A DNA stretch of 64,000 nucleotides from contig NZ_RXOE01000012.1 of assembly GCF_003965815.1 (NCBI RefSeq), forward strand, positions 1-64,000. Reading direction: 5' to 3'. The notes under the pieces were generated by a model that did not search any database, was not told the origin of the DNA, and was given only the letters and a program-made list of their open reading frames with translations. The translations under genes were made by a program, and so were the position numbers. Each line of letters opens with the position of its first letter. Position 1 is the stretch's first letter. Below, in pieces: positions 16,859 to 25,335 of this stretch. This stretch comes from Variovorax gossypii (GTDB lineage Bacteria > Pseudomonadota > Gammaproteobacteria > Burkholderiales > Burkholderiaceae_C).

Positions 16859-17561
16859 ACTTCGGTTCGACGACGTCACGACCGGCTACGCCGGCGTGCC
16901 AGTCGTCGAGCATCTGAGCTTCAGCGTGCGCGAAGGCGAACGCCTGGGCCTCATCGGGCGCAACGGCGCCGGCAAGACCACCACGCTGGCAACCGCGATC
17001 GGCCTGGCGGACCTGATGCAGGGCCGCATCCACTTCGGCGGCAACGACATCGGCGGCGCCACCACGTACGCACGGGCACGGGCAGGGCTCGGCTACGTGC
17101 CGCAGGGCCGGGACATCTTTCCTTCGCTGACGGTGGAGGAGAACCTGCTGTCGGGCCTGCAGGGGCGCTCGGCCGGCGTGGCCCTGCCGCCGGTCTATGC
17201 ACTGTTCCCGCGGCTCAAGGAGCGGCGGCGAAACGGTGGCACGCAGCTGTCGGGCGGAGAGCAGCAGATGCTGTCTGTGGCACGGGCACTCGTTGGCCAG
17301 CCGCGCATTCTGCTGCTCGACGAGCCGCTGGAGGGCCTCGCTCCCATGGTGCGCGAGGAACTGATGGACGCCATCGTCCGGATGAGCGACCAGCTCGGAG
17401 TCGGCTGCGTCCTCGTGGAGCAGCACGTCGACGTCGTTCTCGACTTCTCCACAAATGTCATCGTGCTGGAGCGGGGCGTTGCCGCTTATGCCGGCTCGGC
17501 AGCCGCGCTGCGTGAGGACGAGGAACTCCTGAACCGCACCATCGGCATTCAGAAATGTTGA
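16839..17561 (+). CDS. livF: ABC transporter ATP-binding protein, LivF type
   Basis: The 240-residue ATPase has Walker A GRNGAGKTT, signature LSGGEQQM, Walker B ILLLDEPLEGLAP and H-loop LVEQHVD. It is the second nucleotide-binding subunit of the importer and the last gene of the plus pic arm. The start lies within the last codons of the LivG-type gene. No obvious terminator follows in the 77 bp before the LysR gene. Confidence 0.93.
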   Translation: MPSPPIELRFDDVTTGYAGVPVVEHLSFSVREGERLGLIGRNGAGKTTTLATAIGLADLMQGRIHFGGNDIGGATTYARARAGLGYVPQGRDIFPSLTVEENLLSGLQGRSAGVALPPVYALFPRLKERRRNGGTQLSGGEQQMLSVARALVGQPRILLLDEPLEGLAPMVREELMDAIVRMSDQLGVGCVLVEQHVDVVLDFSTNVIVLERGVAAYAGSAAALREDEELLNRTIGIQKC

Positions 17562-17638
17562 AGCCGATGTGTGCGAGTGCCGAGGCAGGCAGCTGTCTCT
17601 TCAGCCAGCACTGAGTTCTCCGGAAATCTCATCCTGTC

Positions 17639-18511
17639 ATGCAGAACCTTCGCGCGCTCCTGAGCCCGCTGCGGGCGTTCGATGCGGTGTATCGGGCCAA
17701 GGGGGTATCGCGAGCCGCCCAGTTGCTCCACGTCACTCCCGGTGCCGTGAGCCAGCAGATCAAGCTGCTGGAAGCGGGGCTGGGCGTGCAGCTGTTCCAG
17801 AGGGCCGGTCGCGAGATCGAACTCACCGCGGTGGGCGAACGACTCGCCACGCGCGTCTGCGACGCCTTCGATCGCCTGCACGACGCGCTGGGCGACCTGG
17901 CCGACAGCCAGCGGGAGAAGCGGCTGCGCCTCAAGGTGCCTCCGAGCATTGCCATCCGCTGGCTGGTTCCCCGCCTGAACGGCTTCCATGCGCTTCATCC
18001 CGACATCGCCCTGGAGATCGCAACGATCGCACTCGCGGATGACGTCCGGCTCGAAGGCGCCGACTGCGCGATACGGCACGGCATGGGCGAGTGGGCCGAT
18101 GTCGAGCTCGACCACCTGTTCGACGACGAGTTCGTCCCGGTCTGCGCACCCGCCCTGGCGGGTCAGTTCCAGGTGCCCGGCGATCTGCTGCGGGCCGACC
18201 TGCTGCATTCCATGATGCGGCCACAAGCCTGGCCGCTGTGGCTCGGCTCGGCCGGCCTGGCGGACACCCCATGCCTGCCGGGAATCGCGTTGGCGAATGC
18301 CGCGTTGTGCTACCAGGCCGCAGCGGACGGCCTGGGCGTGGCAATGGCGCAGCGGGCGTACGTGCAGGAGGACCTGCGCACCGGGCGCCTCGTGGTGGCG
18401 GTGGACCACGTCGCCAGGACGGAGCTCGGCTACTACCTCGTCTGCGACCCTTTGAAGGCGGCCACGGCGCCGGTCCGGCTCTTTCGGGACTGGATCCGCT
18501 CGGTGCGCTAG
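17639..18511 (+). CDS. LysR-family regulator, GcvA-like
   Basis: The 290-residue protein has an N-terminal winged helix (FDAVYRAKGVSRAAQLLHVTPGAVSQQIKLLEAGLGVQLFQR) and a periplasmic-binding-fold effector domain. The sequence RWLVPRLNGFHALHPDIALEI and the cysteine-containing DCAIRHG segment are typical of the GcvA subgroup. It sits between the importer operon and the convergent Bug-type gene, so it may regulate either catabolic unit. No target site is visible near its own start. Confidence 0.88.
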   Translation: MQNLRALLSPLRAFDAVYRAKGVSRAAQLLHVTPGAVSQQIKLLEAGLGVQLFQRAGREIELTAVGERLATRVCDAFDRLHDALGDLADSQREKRLRLKVPPSIAIRWLVPRLNGFHALHPDIALEIATIALADDVRLEGADCAIRHGMGEWADVELDHLFDDEFVPVCAPALAGQFQVPGDLLRADLLHSMMRPQAWPLWLGSAGLADTPCLPGIALANAALCYQAAADGLGVAMAQRAYVQEDLRTGRLVVAVDHVARTELGYYLVCDPLKAATAPVRLFRDWIRSVR

Positions 18512-18546
18512 GCGGACCGCGAGGAGCACGTCATCGCGTCATCGCG

Positions 18547-19530
18547 CTAGTCGGCCTTGAATCCCGAGGCCTTGACGACCGGCTCCCAGAACACGCGCAT
18601 CTCGCCGAACCTGGCGCGTGCTTCGGCGGGCGAGCTTCCCGTGTTCATGAAGCCGAGCATGCGGACCTTGCTCGCGAACTGCTCTGTGGCTGCCGCCTTG
18701 CGCACGGCAGCGCTCCATTCGGAGACGACGGCCGCAGGCGTGCCGGGGGCCATGCAGATGGCCAGCACGCCGACTGCGGTGAGTTCCTTGCGGCCGAGTT
18801 CGCCGAAGGTCGGCACGTCCGGCAGCAGCGGCGAGCGTCGTGCGGAGGTGACGGCCAGCACGCGCAGCTTGCCGGCGTTGTGGTGCTGCGCGAAGTCCCC
18901 GACCGTGGAGGTGCCCGCCGCGACATTGGCGCCCGTCAGATTCACGATCATCGGCGCTGCGCCCTGGAAAGGGATGTCCTGCAGCGGTGTGCCGATGATC
19001 CTGGCGATCTGAAGTCCCAGGAAGTGCGTCGGGCCGCCCGATGCCGCGTGGCCGAAGTTGGCTTTCTCCGGATGCGCGCGCACCCATTGGGCGTATTCGC
19101 CGAAGGTCTTGACGGGCGAGGAGGAGGGCACGGCCAGTGCCATCGGGAACTCGACCACCGTTGACACCGGCAGGATGTCCCGCTGCGGGTCGTAGTTGAG
19201 CTTGTTGAAGACGAAGGGGTAGATCGATGCGAGGAAGTCGGGACACAGCATGGCCACGCTGCCGTCGGCGGGAGCGGAGCGCATCGCATCGATCGCGATC
19301 TTCCCGCCGGCGCCCGGCTTGTTCTCCACCACCACGGTGCGATCGAGCGGGCCATGCAATTGATCGGCAAGCGCGCGTGTCACCACGTCGAGCGTGCCAC
19401 CGGGCGAGAAGCCGACCAGGATCCTGGCGGGTGGGCGGCCGGCTTGCTGCCCGATGGCCGGCGATGCGCCGACGAACGCGGCAACGATGAGTGCGAGGGT
19501 GTTCAGCCAGGCGGCAGGCGATTTCTTCAC
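18547..19530 (-). CDS. Bug/TctC-family tripartite tricarboxylate transporter binding protein
   Basis: The 327-residue secreted binding protein has a signal peptide (KKSPAAWLNTLALIVAAFVGASPAIG) and the Bug-family core ILVGFSPGGTLDVVTRALADQL with VVENKPGAGGKIA. These proteins bind carboxylates or small aromatics and are greatly expanded in Betaproteobacteria; most lack a linked TctAB membrane pair, as here. I chose the GTG start because GGAG lies just upstream and the signal peptide begins there. It heads away from the LysR gene and precedes the CoA-pathway genes on the same strand (their order of transcription places it last). Confidence 0.88.
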   Translation of the reverse strand: MKKSPAAWLNTLALIVAAFVGASPAIGQQAGRPPARILVGFSPGGTLDVVTRALADQLHGPLDRTVVVENKPGAGGKIAIDAMRSAPADGSVAMLCPDFLASIYPFVFNKLNYDPQRDILPVSTVVEFPMALAVPSSSPVKTFGEYAQWVRAHPEKANFGHAASGGPTHFLGLQIARIIGTPLQDIPFQGAAPMIVNLTGANVAAGTSTVGDFAQHHNAGKLRVLAVTSARRSPLLPDVPTFGELGRKELTAVGVLAICMAPGTPAAVVSEWSAAVRKAAATEQFASKVRMLGFMNTGSSPAEARARFGEMRVFWEPVVKASGFKAD

Positions 19531-19638
19531 GGGATGCTCCAGGGGAAGGCTCACATCGCTTGTTCGAGCGTCGACTCGTGCGTGCGAGCAGATCGAAGGC
19601 TCGCCCGCAAGACGCATCCGTCTTCCGGGCGAGGCATT

Positions 19639-20415
19639 TCAGCGGCCGCGAAATACCGGAGGACGCTTCTCGGCGAAGGCGCGGCGCCCCTCCAGCCGGT
19701 CTTCGCTGTCCCTGAGCAGCCCGAAGGCCTGGCGCTCAAGGGCCAGCCCGCCCGCCAGCGGCAGTTCGCGTCCGTTCATCGCGAGGCGCTTGGCGGCGGT
19801 CATCGCCAGCGGGGCATTGGCTGCCATCGCGCCTGCGAGCTGCAGGGCTGCCTGCTTCAGTTCGGAGAAGGGAACCACCTTGCTGACCAATCCGATCCGC
19901 AGCGCCTCCGCGGCATCGATGCGTTCACCGGTCAGCAGCATCCACATCGCGTCCGACTGGCCGACTGCGCGGATCAGGCGCTGCGTGCCGCCGGCGCCCG
20001 GGATGCTGCCGACCCGCACTTCCGGCAAGCCGAAGCGGGCGTTGTCGGAGCAGATGCGAATGTCCGCCAGCAAGGCCAGCTCCAGCCCGCCGCCCAGGGC
20101 GTAGCCATTGATGGCGGCGATGACGGGCTTGTCGGTCTGCAGCGTGCCGAAGTTGAAATGCCCGGTTCCGCAGCGAAAGACCTGCCGCGCCGCGCTGTCG
20201 GCGGGCGGCATGGTCTTCTTGAGGTCCGCGCCTGTGCAGAAGGCGCGCTCGCCTGCACCCGTGAGGACGAGCACGCGGATGTCCTCGTCGTTCGACACCT
20301 CGTCCCAGATCGCGAGCAGTTGCTCGTTCGACTCCGGGTCGATGGAGTTCATGGCCTCGGGCCGATTCAGGGTGACGACGGCGACGCCGTTCTGGACTGT
20401 CTTGACGATGGGCAT
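19639..20415 (-). CDS. Enoyl-CoA hydratase/isomerase (crotonase family)
   Basis: The 258-residue crotonase has the oxyanion-hole segment GERAFCTGADLKK and the two glutamates expected for hydration, in GGGLELALLADIR and LPEVRVGSIPGAGGTQRL. It should add water to a 2-enoyl-CoA. It lies 9 bp after the CoA-transferase gene and 108 bp before the Bug-type gene on the same strand, so it belongs to the CoA-dependent catabolic operon of unknown substrate. Confidence 0.9.
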   Translation of the reverse strand: MPIVKTVQNGVAVVTLNRPEAMNSIDPESNEQLLAIWDEVSNDEDIRVLVLTGAGERAFCTGADLKKTMPPADSAARQVFRCGTGHFNFGTLQTDKPVIAAINGYALGGGLELALLADIRICSDNARFGLPEVRVGSIPGAGGTQRLIRAVGQSDAMWMLLTGERIDAAEALRIGLVSKVVPFSELKQAALQLAGAMAANAPLAMTAAKRLAMNGRELPLAGGLALERQAFGLLRDSEDRLEGRRAFAEKRPPVFRGR

Positions 20416-20424
20416 GGTTGTGCT

Positions 20425-21615
20425 TCAGTTCTGGGAAGGGCTGGGCGCGATCACCGAATCGATGGCCGCGGCCGGCATGCCGAGCTCGGCCAGCACCTCC
20501 CGGGTGTGCTGGCCCAGCGTGGGGGCCGGGCGTCGCGCCCGGGGCCGCTCGCCGACCGCGCCGAGCACGCTGCGTGGCAGCGTCATCGGCCCGGCGACCG
20601 GATGCTGCAGCTGCTCCGCGAGCGCCGCTTCGAGGAAGGGCGCGGACTGCGCCACCTCCGCATAGTTGTTGATGGGGCCGCAGATGATGTCCACGGCCGC
20701 GAACTTCTCCAGCCAGAAGGCGCGGGGATGCGCGAGCATGCGCGCTTCGAGCAGGCGCAGCAGCGTCTCGCGGTGCTGGAGGCGGCTCTTGTTGTCGGCG
20801 AAGCGCGGATCGCGGGCCAATTCCGGCGCGCCTGTGGCGGCACACAGGGCCTGCCAACGTGCGGGGTGGTAGGCCGCCACCATGATCCATCCGTCGGCGC
20901 AGCGCAGGGCCTCGTTCGGGGTCGAATACGGCGCGGCATGCCCCTGCGGCCCTGGCACCTGGGCGTCAGCGAAGTAGGACGCGAAGCTCACGTGCTGAAG
21001 CGCGATGGCGCTCGCGAACATGCTGGCTTCGACGTGCTGCCCCAGGCCCGTGCGTTGCCGGTCCGCGAGGGCGGCCAGGACCGCGATGGTTGCCAGCGAC
21101 CCCGTGACCAGGTCGACCACCGGCACCGGCACCTTGCACGGTTCCCCGTCGCGCGCGCCGGTGACGCTCATCAGGCCGCTCACGGCCTGGAGCACGCCGT
21201 CGACTCCGGGAAGATCCCTGCTGGCGCCGTGCTGGCCATACGCCGAGACCGAGCAGTAGATGAGCCGCGGATTGCCCGCGGACACCGCGGCGTAGTCCAG
21301 CCCGAGGCGCGCCATCACGCCCGGGCGGAAGCTCTCCACCAGCACATCCGCCTGCGCGACCAGCGCCTGCGCCGCCTGCAGGTGCTCGGGGTGCTTGAGG
21401 TCGAGCACGACGCTGCGCTTGTTGCGATTGAGCGCCATGAAGGCCACCCCCTCGCCCTGCACCCAGGGCGAAAGGGCCCGCGAGAGATCGCCGGCAGGCG
21501 CTTCGATCTTCACGACGTCGGCGCCCAGGTCGGCCATGCACAGCGTGCAGGTCGGACCGGCCATCACCTGCGTGAAGTCGATCACTTTCAAACCGCTCAA
21601 TGCGTTGGCGAGCAT
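20425..21615 (-). CDS. CaiB/BaiF (class III) CoA-transferase
   Basis: The 396-residue protein is a type III CoA-transferase with the N-terminal Rossmann half (LSGLKVIDFTQVMAGP, LGADVVKIEAP, NRNKRSVVLDLK). The probable catalytic Asp139 is in GVDGVLQAVSGLM. These enzymes move CoA between carboxylic acids and would activate the pathway substrate. The ATG at this end gives the standard family N-terminus; a GTG 27 bp further upstream has no ribosome-binding site. It stands 46 bp after the SDR gene. Confidence 0.88.
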   Translation of the reverse strand: MLANALSGLKVIDFTQVMAGPTCTLCMADLGADVVKIEAPAGDLSRALSPWVQGEGVAFMALNRNKRSVVLDLKHPEHLQAAQALVAQADVLVESFRPGVMARLGLDYAAVSAGNPRLIYCSVSAYGQHGASRDLPGVDGVLQAVSGLMSVTGARDGEPCKVPVPVVDLVTGSLATIAVLAALADRQRTGLGQHVEASMFASAIALQHVSFASYFADAQVPGPQGHAAPYSTPNEALRCADGWIMVAAYHPARWQALCAATGAPELARDPRFADNKSRLQHRETLLRLLEARMLAHPRAFWLEKFAAVDIICGPINNYAEVAQSAPFLEAALAEQLQHPVAGPMTLPRSVLGAVGERPRARRPAPTLGQHTREVLAELGMPAAAIDSVIAPSPSQN

Positions 21616-21661
21616 GCGATCTTCAGTCTTGTTGGATTGCACATGTCGTGAGTTCGACGCG

Positions 21662-22441
21662 CTATACCGAGGGGCTGCCGAGGCTGCGCCCGCCGCAGAC
21701 GTACAGGAGCTGGCCGGTCACGTAGCTGGAGCCGGGTTCCGCGAAGAACCGGACTGCACGGCCGATGTCCTGCGGCTGGCCGATGCGTTCCATCGGCACG
21801 GTCTTGTGAAGCCCCTGGCGGACCTCCTCGGTCAGCGTCTCGAACAGCGGCGTCTCCACGATGCCGGGTGCGATGGCATTCACGGTGATGCCCTTGCGCG
21901 CATATTCGAGCGCCAGCGAGCGCGTCAGGCTCACCACGGCGCCCTTGGAGGCGGAGTAGGCCGCCTGGCCGCGGTTGCCCAGCCATGCGCGCGAGCCGAT
22001 GTTGATGATGCGGCCGAACCGGTTCTGCGCCATCTGTGCCAAAACCGCCTTGGAGCAGATGAACTGCGAATGGAGGTTGACCTCGATCACTCGGGTCCAG
22101 AACGCGAGATCCATCTTGGAGACCAGCTTGTCGCCGCCGATGCCTGCGTTGTTGACCAGGATGTCGATGCGACCATGAGACGCGAGAAGCCGGGCCACGG
22201 TCGCCTCCACCTGTTCCACCGAGCTGACGTCGACCTGGAAGGTCCGCACGTCGAAGCCTTCGTCCGAAAGGGTCTGCTCGGCTGCCTGCAGCGCCGCCTC
22301 GTCGAAGTCCCACAGCGTGATGCGGCATCCGGCCTGCGCGAGTTCGCGGGCGATGCCCAGGCCGATGCCCTTGGCGCCACCGGTCACGACGGCAACGAGG
22401 CCGTGCAGCGAGGCCGGCGTGGTTGTGCTTGTCTGGTTCAT
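21662..22441 (-). CDS. Short-chain dehydrogenase/reductase
   Basis: The 259-residue classical SDR has the cofactor motif TGGAKGIGLGIA, NNAG, the catalytic serine in NIGSRAW and the YSASK pair. The acidic residue after the second strand (LWDFDE) suggests NAD(H) preference. A 3-hydroxyacyl-CoA dehydrogenase role would fit between the hydratase and thiolase of the same operon. The start at MNQTS gives the normal family length; the frame stays open upstream but lies within the thiolase region. Confidence 0.88.
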   Translation of the reverse strand: MNQTSTTTPASLHGLVAVVTGGAKGIGLGIARELAQAGCRITLWDFDEAALQAAEQTLSDEGFDVRTFQVDVSSVEQVEATVARLLASHGRIDILVNNAGIGGDKLVSKMDLAFWTRVIEVNLHSQFICSKAVLAQMAQNRFGRIINIGSRAWLGNRGQAAYSASKGAVVSLTRSLALEYARKGITVNAIAPGIVETPLFETLTEEVRQGLHKTVPMERIGQPQDIGRAVRFFAEPGSSYVTGQLLYVCGGRSLGSPSV

Positions 22442-22452
22442 GGTGCTTGCAA

Positions 22453-23589
22453 TCAAAGCGAAAGAATGTTGATGGAGCAGGCGGCGTGGTCCACGCCCCA
22501 GATGCCGCCGCCGGTCACCTGCGTGAGGCCGATGCGCGCTCCGCGCACCTGCCGTGCGCCGGCGCGGCCTTGCAACTGCTCGCAGACCTCCACGACCTGC
22601 GCGACGCCCGTCGCTCCGGGCGGATGTCCCTTGGCGATCAGTCCGCCGCTGGGGTTGACCGGCACGCGCCCGCCCAGCGTGGTCGCGCCGCTTTGCAGGA
22701 GGCTTGCCGCCTCGCCCCGGCTGCAAAGACCGAGGGCCTCGTAGTAGAGCAGCTCGGAAATGGTGAACGCGTCGTGCACCTCCAGCAGGCTCAGATCCTG
22801 CGGTCCGATGCCGGCCTGTTCATAGGCCAGCCTGGCGGCACGCGCGGTGATCTCGGCCTCGGTCATGTCGACCGGTGCGGTCTCGAACAGGCCCGACTGC
22901 ACCACCGATGCCAGGACACGGACCGGCTTTGCAACGCCCTTGGCAGGCTTGGTGCTGAGCACCAGCGCCGCTGCCCCGTCGACCACCGCTGGGCAGCACT
23001 GGAGCAGCGTGAGCGGCTCGGCCACCGGACGGGACGCCAGAACCTCCTCGCGGCCCGCCAGCTTGGCGAACTTGGCGATGGGATTCAGGACGCCGTGCTT
23101 TCGATTCTTGACGGAGATGTCCGCCAGCGTCTCCAGCGTGAGGCCGTGGTCGTGCATGTATCGCGTGGCGCGCATGGCATACAGGGCGGGCATGATCATT
23201 CCGCGCCGGTTGTTCCAGTCCTTCTGGCTGAGCTGCAGCGGGCCGCCGCCGAGGCTGCTCAGGTGGTCCATGCCGAACACCACCACGGTGTCGTACTGGC
23301 CGACCTTGAGCGCCTGCAGCGCGAGATTCAACGCAGTGGCGCCGCTGGAGCAGGCGTTGTCCACGTTGTAGACCGCGCCGCCCTCGGCATGCAGCTCGCG
23401 CAATGCACGCTGGCCGGGCAGCATGGCTCCGAGCGCGTTGCCGCAGTAGAACGCCTGCACCTGCGAGAGCTGCGTGCCGGCATCGGCCAGGGCATCGAGA
23501 ATCGCTGCCTGGGCCATGGCCTCTTCGGTCAGTTCGGGAAAGCGGCCGAAGTCCGTGATGCCGACCCCGGTGATCAGTGGTTGGTTCAT
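22453..23589 (-). CDS. SCP2/nsLTP-type thiolase
   Basis: The 378-residue thiolase-fold protein has the nucleophile Cys in DNACSSGATAL, the HDAF motif and GHPPGATG. The C-terminal CxG cysteine of degradative thiolases is replaced by TGGGIWG, as in SCP2/lipid-transfer-protein-type thiolases and the Ltp2-type retro-aldolases. It should cleave a 3-ketoacyl-CoA or a branched 3-hydroxyacyl-CoA. The neighbouring DUF35 gene, 6 bp upstream, is the usual partner of this thiolase type. Confidence 0.85.
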   Translation of the reverse strand: MNQPLITGVGITDFGRFPELTEEAMAQAAILDALADAGTQLSQVQAFYCGNALGAMLPGQRALRELHAEGGAVYNVDNACSSGATALNLALQALKVGQYDTVVVFGMDHLSSLGGGPLQLSQKDWNNRRGMIMPALYAMRATRYMHDHGLTLETLADISVKNRKHGVLNPIAKFAKLAGREEVLASRPVAEPLTLLQCCPAVVDGAAALVLSTKPAKGVAKPVRVLASVVQSGLFETAPVDMTEAEITARAARLAYEQAGIGPQDLSLLEVHDAFTISELLYYEALGLCSRGEAASLLQSGATTLGGRVPVNPSGGLIAKGHPPGATGVAQVVEVCEQLQGRAGARQVRGARIGLTQVTGGGIWGVDHAACSINILSL

Positions 23590-23595
23590 CTCGCA

Positions 23596-23952
23596 TCACT
23601 CCTGGAAGGCATAGTCGGGCGTGCCGTCCGGCAACGCGAAGGGCACCACCCTCAGGCGGCTGCCGATGGCGGGCGCCTCGGTGCCGAACAGCAGCCGCCC
23701 GAACGCACGAACGCCAGGCGCGAAGTCGACCATGGCCAGGCCGTAGGGCTGCTTCTCCTTGCCGGGGTGGACGATCGTGAAGCTGTAGAGGGAGCCGGTC
23801 GGACCGAGCTCGATCTCCTCGACCTTCTGGTCGTCGTGAACGAATTCGATCGGCGGGAACTGGGGTGGCTGGCTGGCCACGCGTGTGGCGACAAGCACCA
23901 TGCCGCCGGGGGTGTCACGGAAGGGGGATTCCGTTCGCTTGATGATCTTCAA
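23596..23952 (-). CDS. DUF35 OB-fold protein, thiolase partner lacking zinc-ribbon cysteines
   Basis: The 118-residue protein has the DUF35 C-terminal OB-fold (GSLYSFTIVHPG, YGLAMVDFAPGVRAFGRL). The N-terminal rubredoxin-like zinc ribbon, normally CxxC...CxxC, is present in length but contains no cysteine at all (VASQPPQFPPIEFVHDD). DUF35 proteins pair with SCP2-type thiolases or aldolases, and the thiolase gene follows directly. The TTG start is well supported by AGGAG seven bases upstream; no ATG fits. It is the first gene of the minus CoA operon. Confidence 0.8.
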   Translation of the reverse strand: MKIIKRTESPFRDTPGGMVLVATRVASQPPQFPPIEFVHDDQKVEEIELGPTGSLYSFTIVHPGKEKQPYGLAMVDFAPGVRAFGRLLFGTEAPAIGSRLRVVPFALPDGTPDYAFQE

Positions 23953-24042
23953 AAGGTGTCTCCTGTTCGTGTGGAGCGGGCCACAGCGACAGGAAGTATC
24001 GAGACGCACCTCCTCGTGGTCATTGGATTTCTGCTCGGCATT

Positions 24043-24086
24043 CTTTAGCTGCGCTAAAGCATGCGAAGCATGCAGCCAGGCTAAAG
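24043..24086. promoter_or_regulatory. Nested palindromes in a divergent promoter gap
   Basis: In the gap between the DUF35 gene and the PrpF-family gene lies a perfect 7-bp dyad, CTTTAGC-TGC-GCTAAAG. It runs straight into two GCATGC palindromes separated by GAA, followed by another GCTAAAG copy. Repeated half-sites in a divergent promoter suggest an operator, perhaps for the LysR or AraC regulator of this unit. The regulator assignment is inference. Confidence 0.5.
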
Positions 24087-24141
24087 AGAGGCCAGCCAAA
24101 CTGAAAGGACGGCGGCCCGGGTGCAACCGCATACTGGGCCG

Positions 24142-25335
24142 ATGAAAGAACAAATCAACGTACCGGTCACCTTGATGCGCGGTGGCACGAGCAAGGCCGT
24201 TTTCCTCTCGCAGCAGGACGTGCCCGCCGATGCCGAGGCGCGCCTTCGATTCCTGCTGGCCCTGTTCGGCAGCCCGGATGTGCGGCAGATCGATGGGCTC
24301 GGCGGCGCAGACATCCTGACGAGCAAGTGCGCCATCATCGGGCCGCCGTCGCGCCCGGATGCGGACATCGACTACACCTTCGTGCAGATCGGCATCGACC
24401 AGCCCACGGCCAGCTTCGAGATCGTCTGCGGCAACATTTCGTCGGCCACGGGGGTGTATGCGTTGCAGGAGAAGCTGGTTCCGGTGCAGGAACCCGTCAC
24501 CACCGTTCGGGTGCACAACACGAACACCGGAAAGATCCTCCGGATGGCCGTGCAATGCGCCGACGGCGAGCCACGCGTGGAGGGCGACAGCGAAGTGGAC
24601 GGCGTGCCGGGCACCGGTGCTGAGGTGGCACTGGATTACTCCGACACCAGCGGCTCCACGACCGGCAAGCTGCTGCCCACGGGGCAGGCGCGCGATTGGG
24701 TCCACGTGTCGAAGCTCGGCCGCGAAATACCGGTGTCGGTGGTCGATGTCGGCACGGCGTGCGTGTTCATCCGCGCGGCGGACCTGGGCATCACCGGCAC
24801 GCAACTGCCGGGCCAGCTCGGCCCCGAGATCTACGAGATGGCCGAGGAGGTGAGGCGCTGGGCCGTCGAACGCTGCAGTCTTCCGTCGTCGGGCATCCTG
24901 ACGCCGTACCAGATCCTGATCAGCGAAGCGCAGGACTACCGGACCATTGCCGGCGACCGCGTCGTGCAGTCATCGGAAATCGACTTCGTCGCGCGCATGG
25001 TGCTCAACGGTGGCGCCATGCACAAGGCATTCCCCGGTGGCGGCTCGGTCTGCCTCTCGGTCGCGGCGCAGATCGCGGGAACCATTCCAGCCGAAGCGCG
25101 GGGCACGCATGCCGGTCCGGCGCGCATCCGCATCGGCCATCCGAGCGGGGTGCTCAAGATCTTCGCGAATGTCGAGCATGCGGGCGAAAACGAATGGACG
25201 GTGCGCGAAGTGCACTTCACGCGCACGGCGCGGCGCCTGTTCGACGGAACGGCCTATGTGCGGCGAGCGCGTCTCGAGCTGCCCGCAGAAGAAGGCACGT
25301 CCGTGCGTGCGGGTACCGCGGTGAGGTCGCCATGA
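24142..25335 (+). CDS. PrpF-family isomerase (4-oxalomesaconate tautomerase/methylaconitate isomerase-like)
   Basis: The 397-residue protein of the PrpF fold (two diaminopimelate-epimerase-like halves) begins with the family motif VTLMRGGTSKAVF and contains CGNISSATG and a late AFPGGGSVCLSVAAQ. Members shift double bonds in unsaturated di- or tricarboxylic acids. The substrate here is unknown; the divergent CoA-pathway genes suggest an unsaturated diacid. The ATG was preferred over an in-frame GTG 21 bp upstream. It overlaps the following SDR by 4 bp. Confidence 0.85.
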   Translation: MKEQINVPVTLMRGGTSKAVFLSQQDVPADAEARLRFLLALFGSPDVRQIDGLGGADILTSKCAIIGPPSRPDADIDYTFVQIGIDQPTASFEIVCGNISSATGVYALQEKLVPVQEPVTTVRVHNTNTGKILRMAVQCADGEPRVEGDSEVDGVPGTGAEVALDYSDTSGSTTGKLLPTGQARDWVHVSKLGREIPVSVVDVGTACVFIRAADLGITGTQLPGQLGPEIYEMAEEVRRWAVERCSLPSSGILTPYQILISEAQDYRTIAGDRVVQSSEIDFVARMVLNGGAMHKAFPGGGSVCLSVAAQIAGTIPAEARGTHAGPARIRIGHPSGVLKIFANVEHAGENEWTVREVHFTRTARRLFDGTAYVRRARLELPAEEGTSVRAGTAVRSP

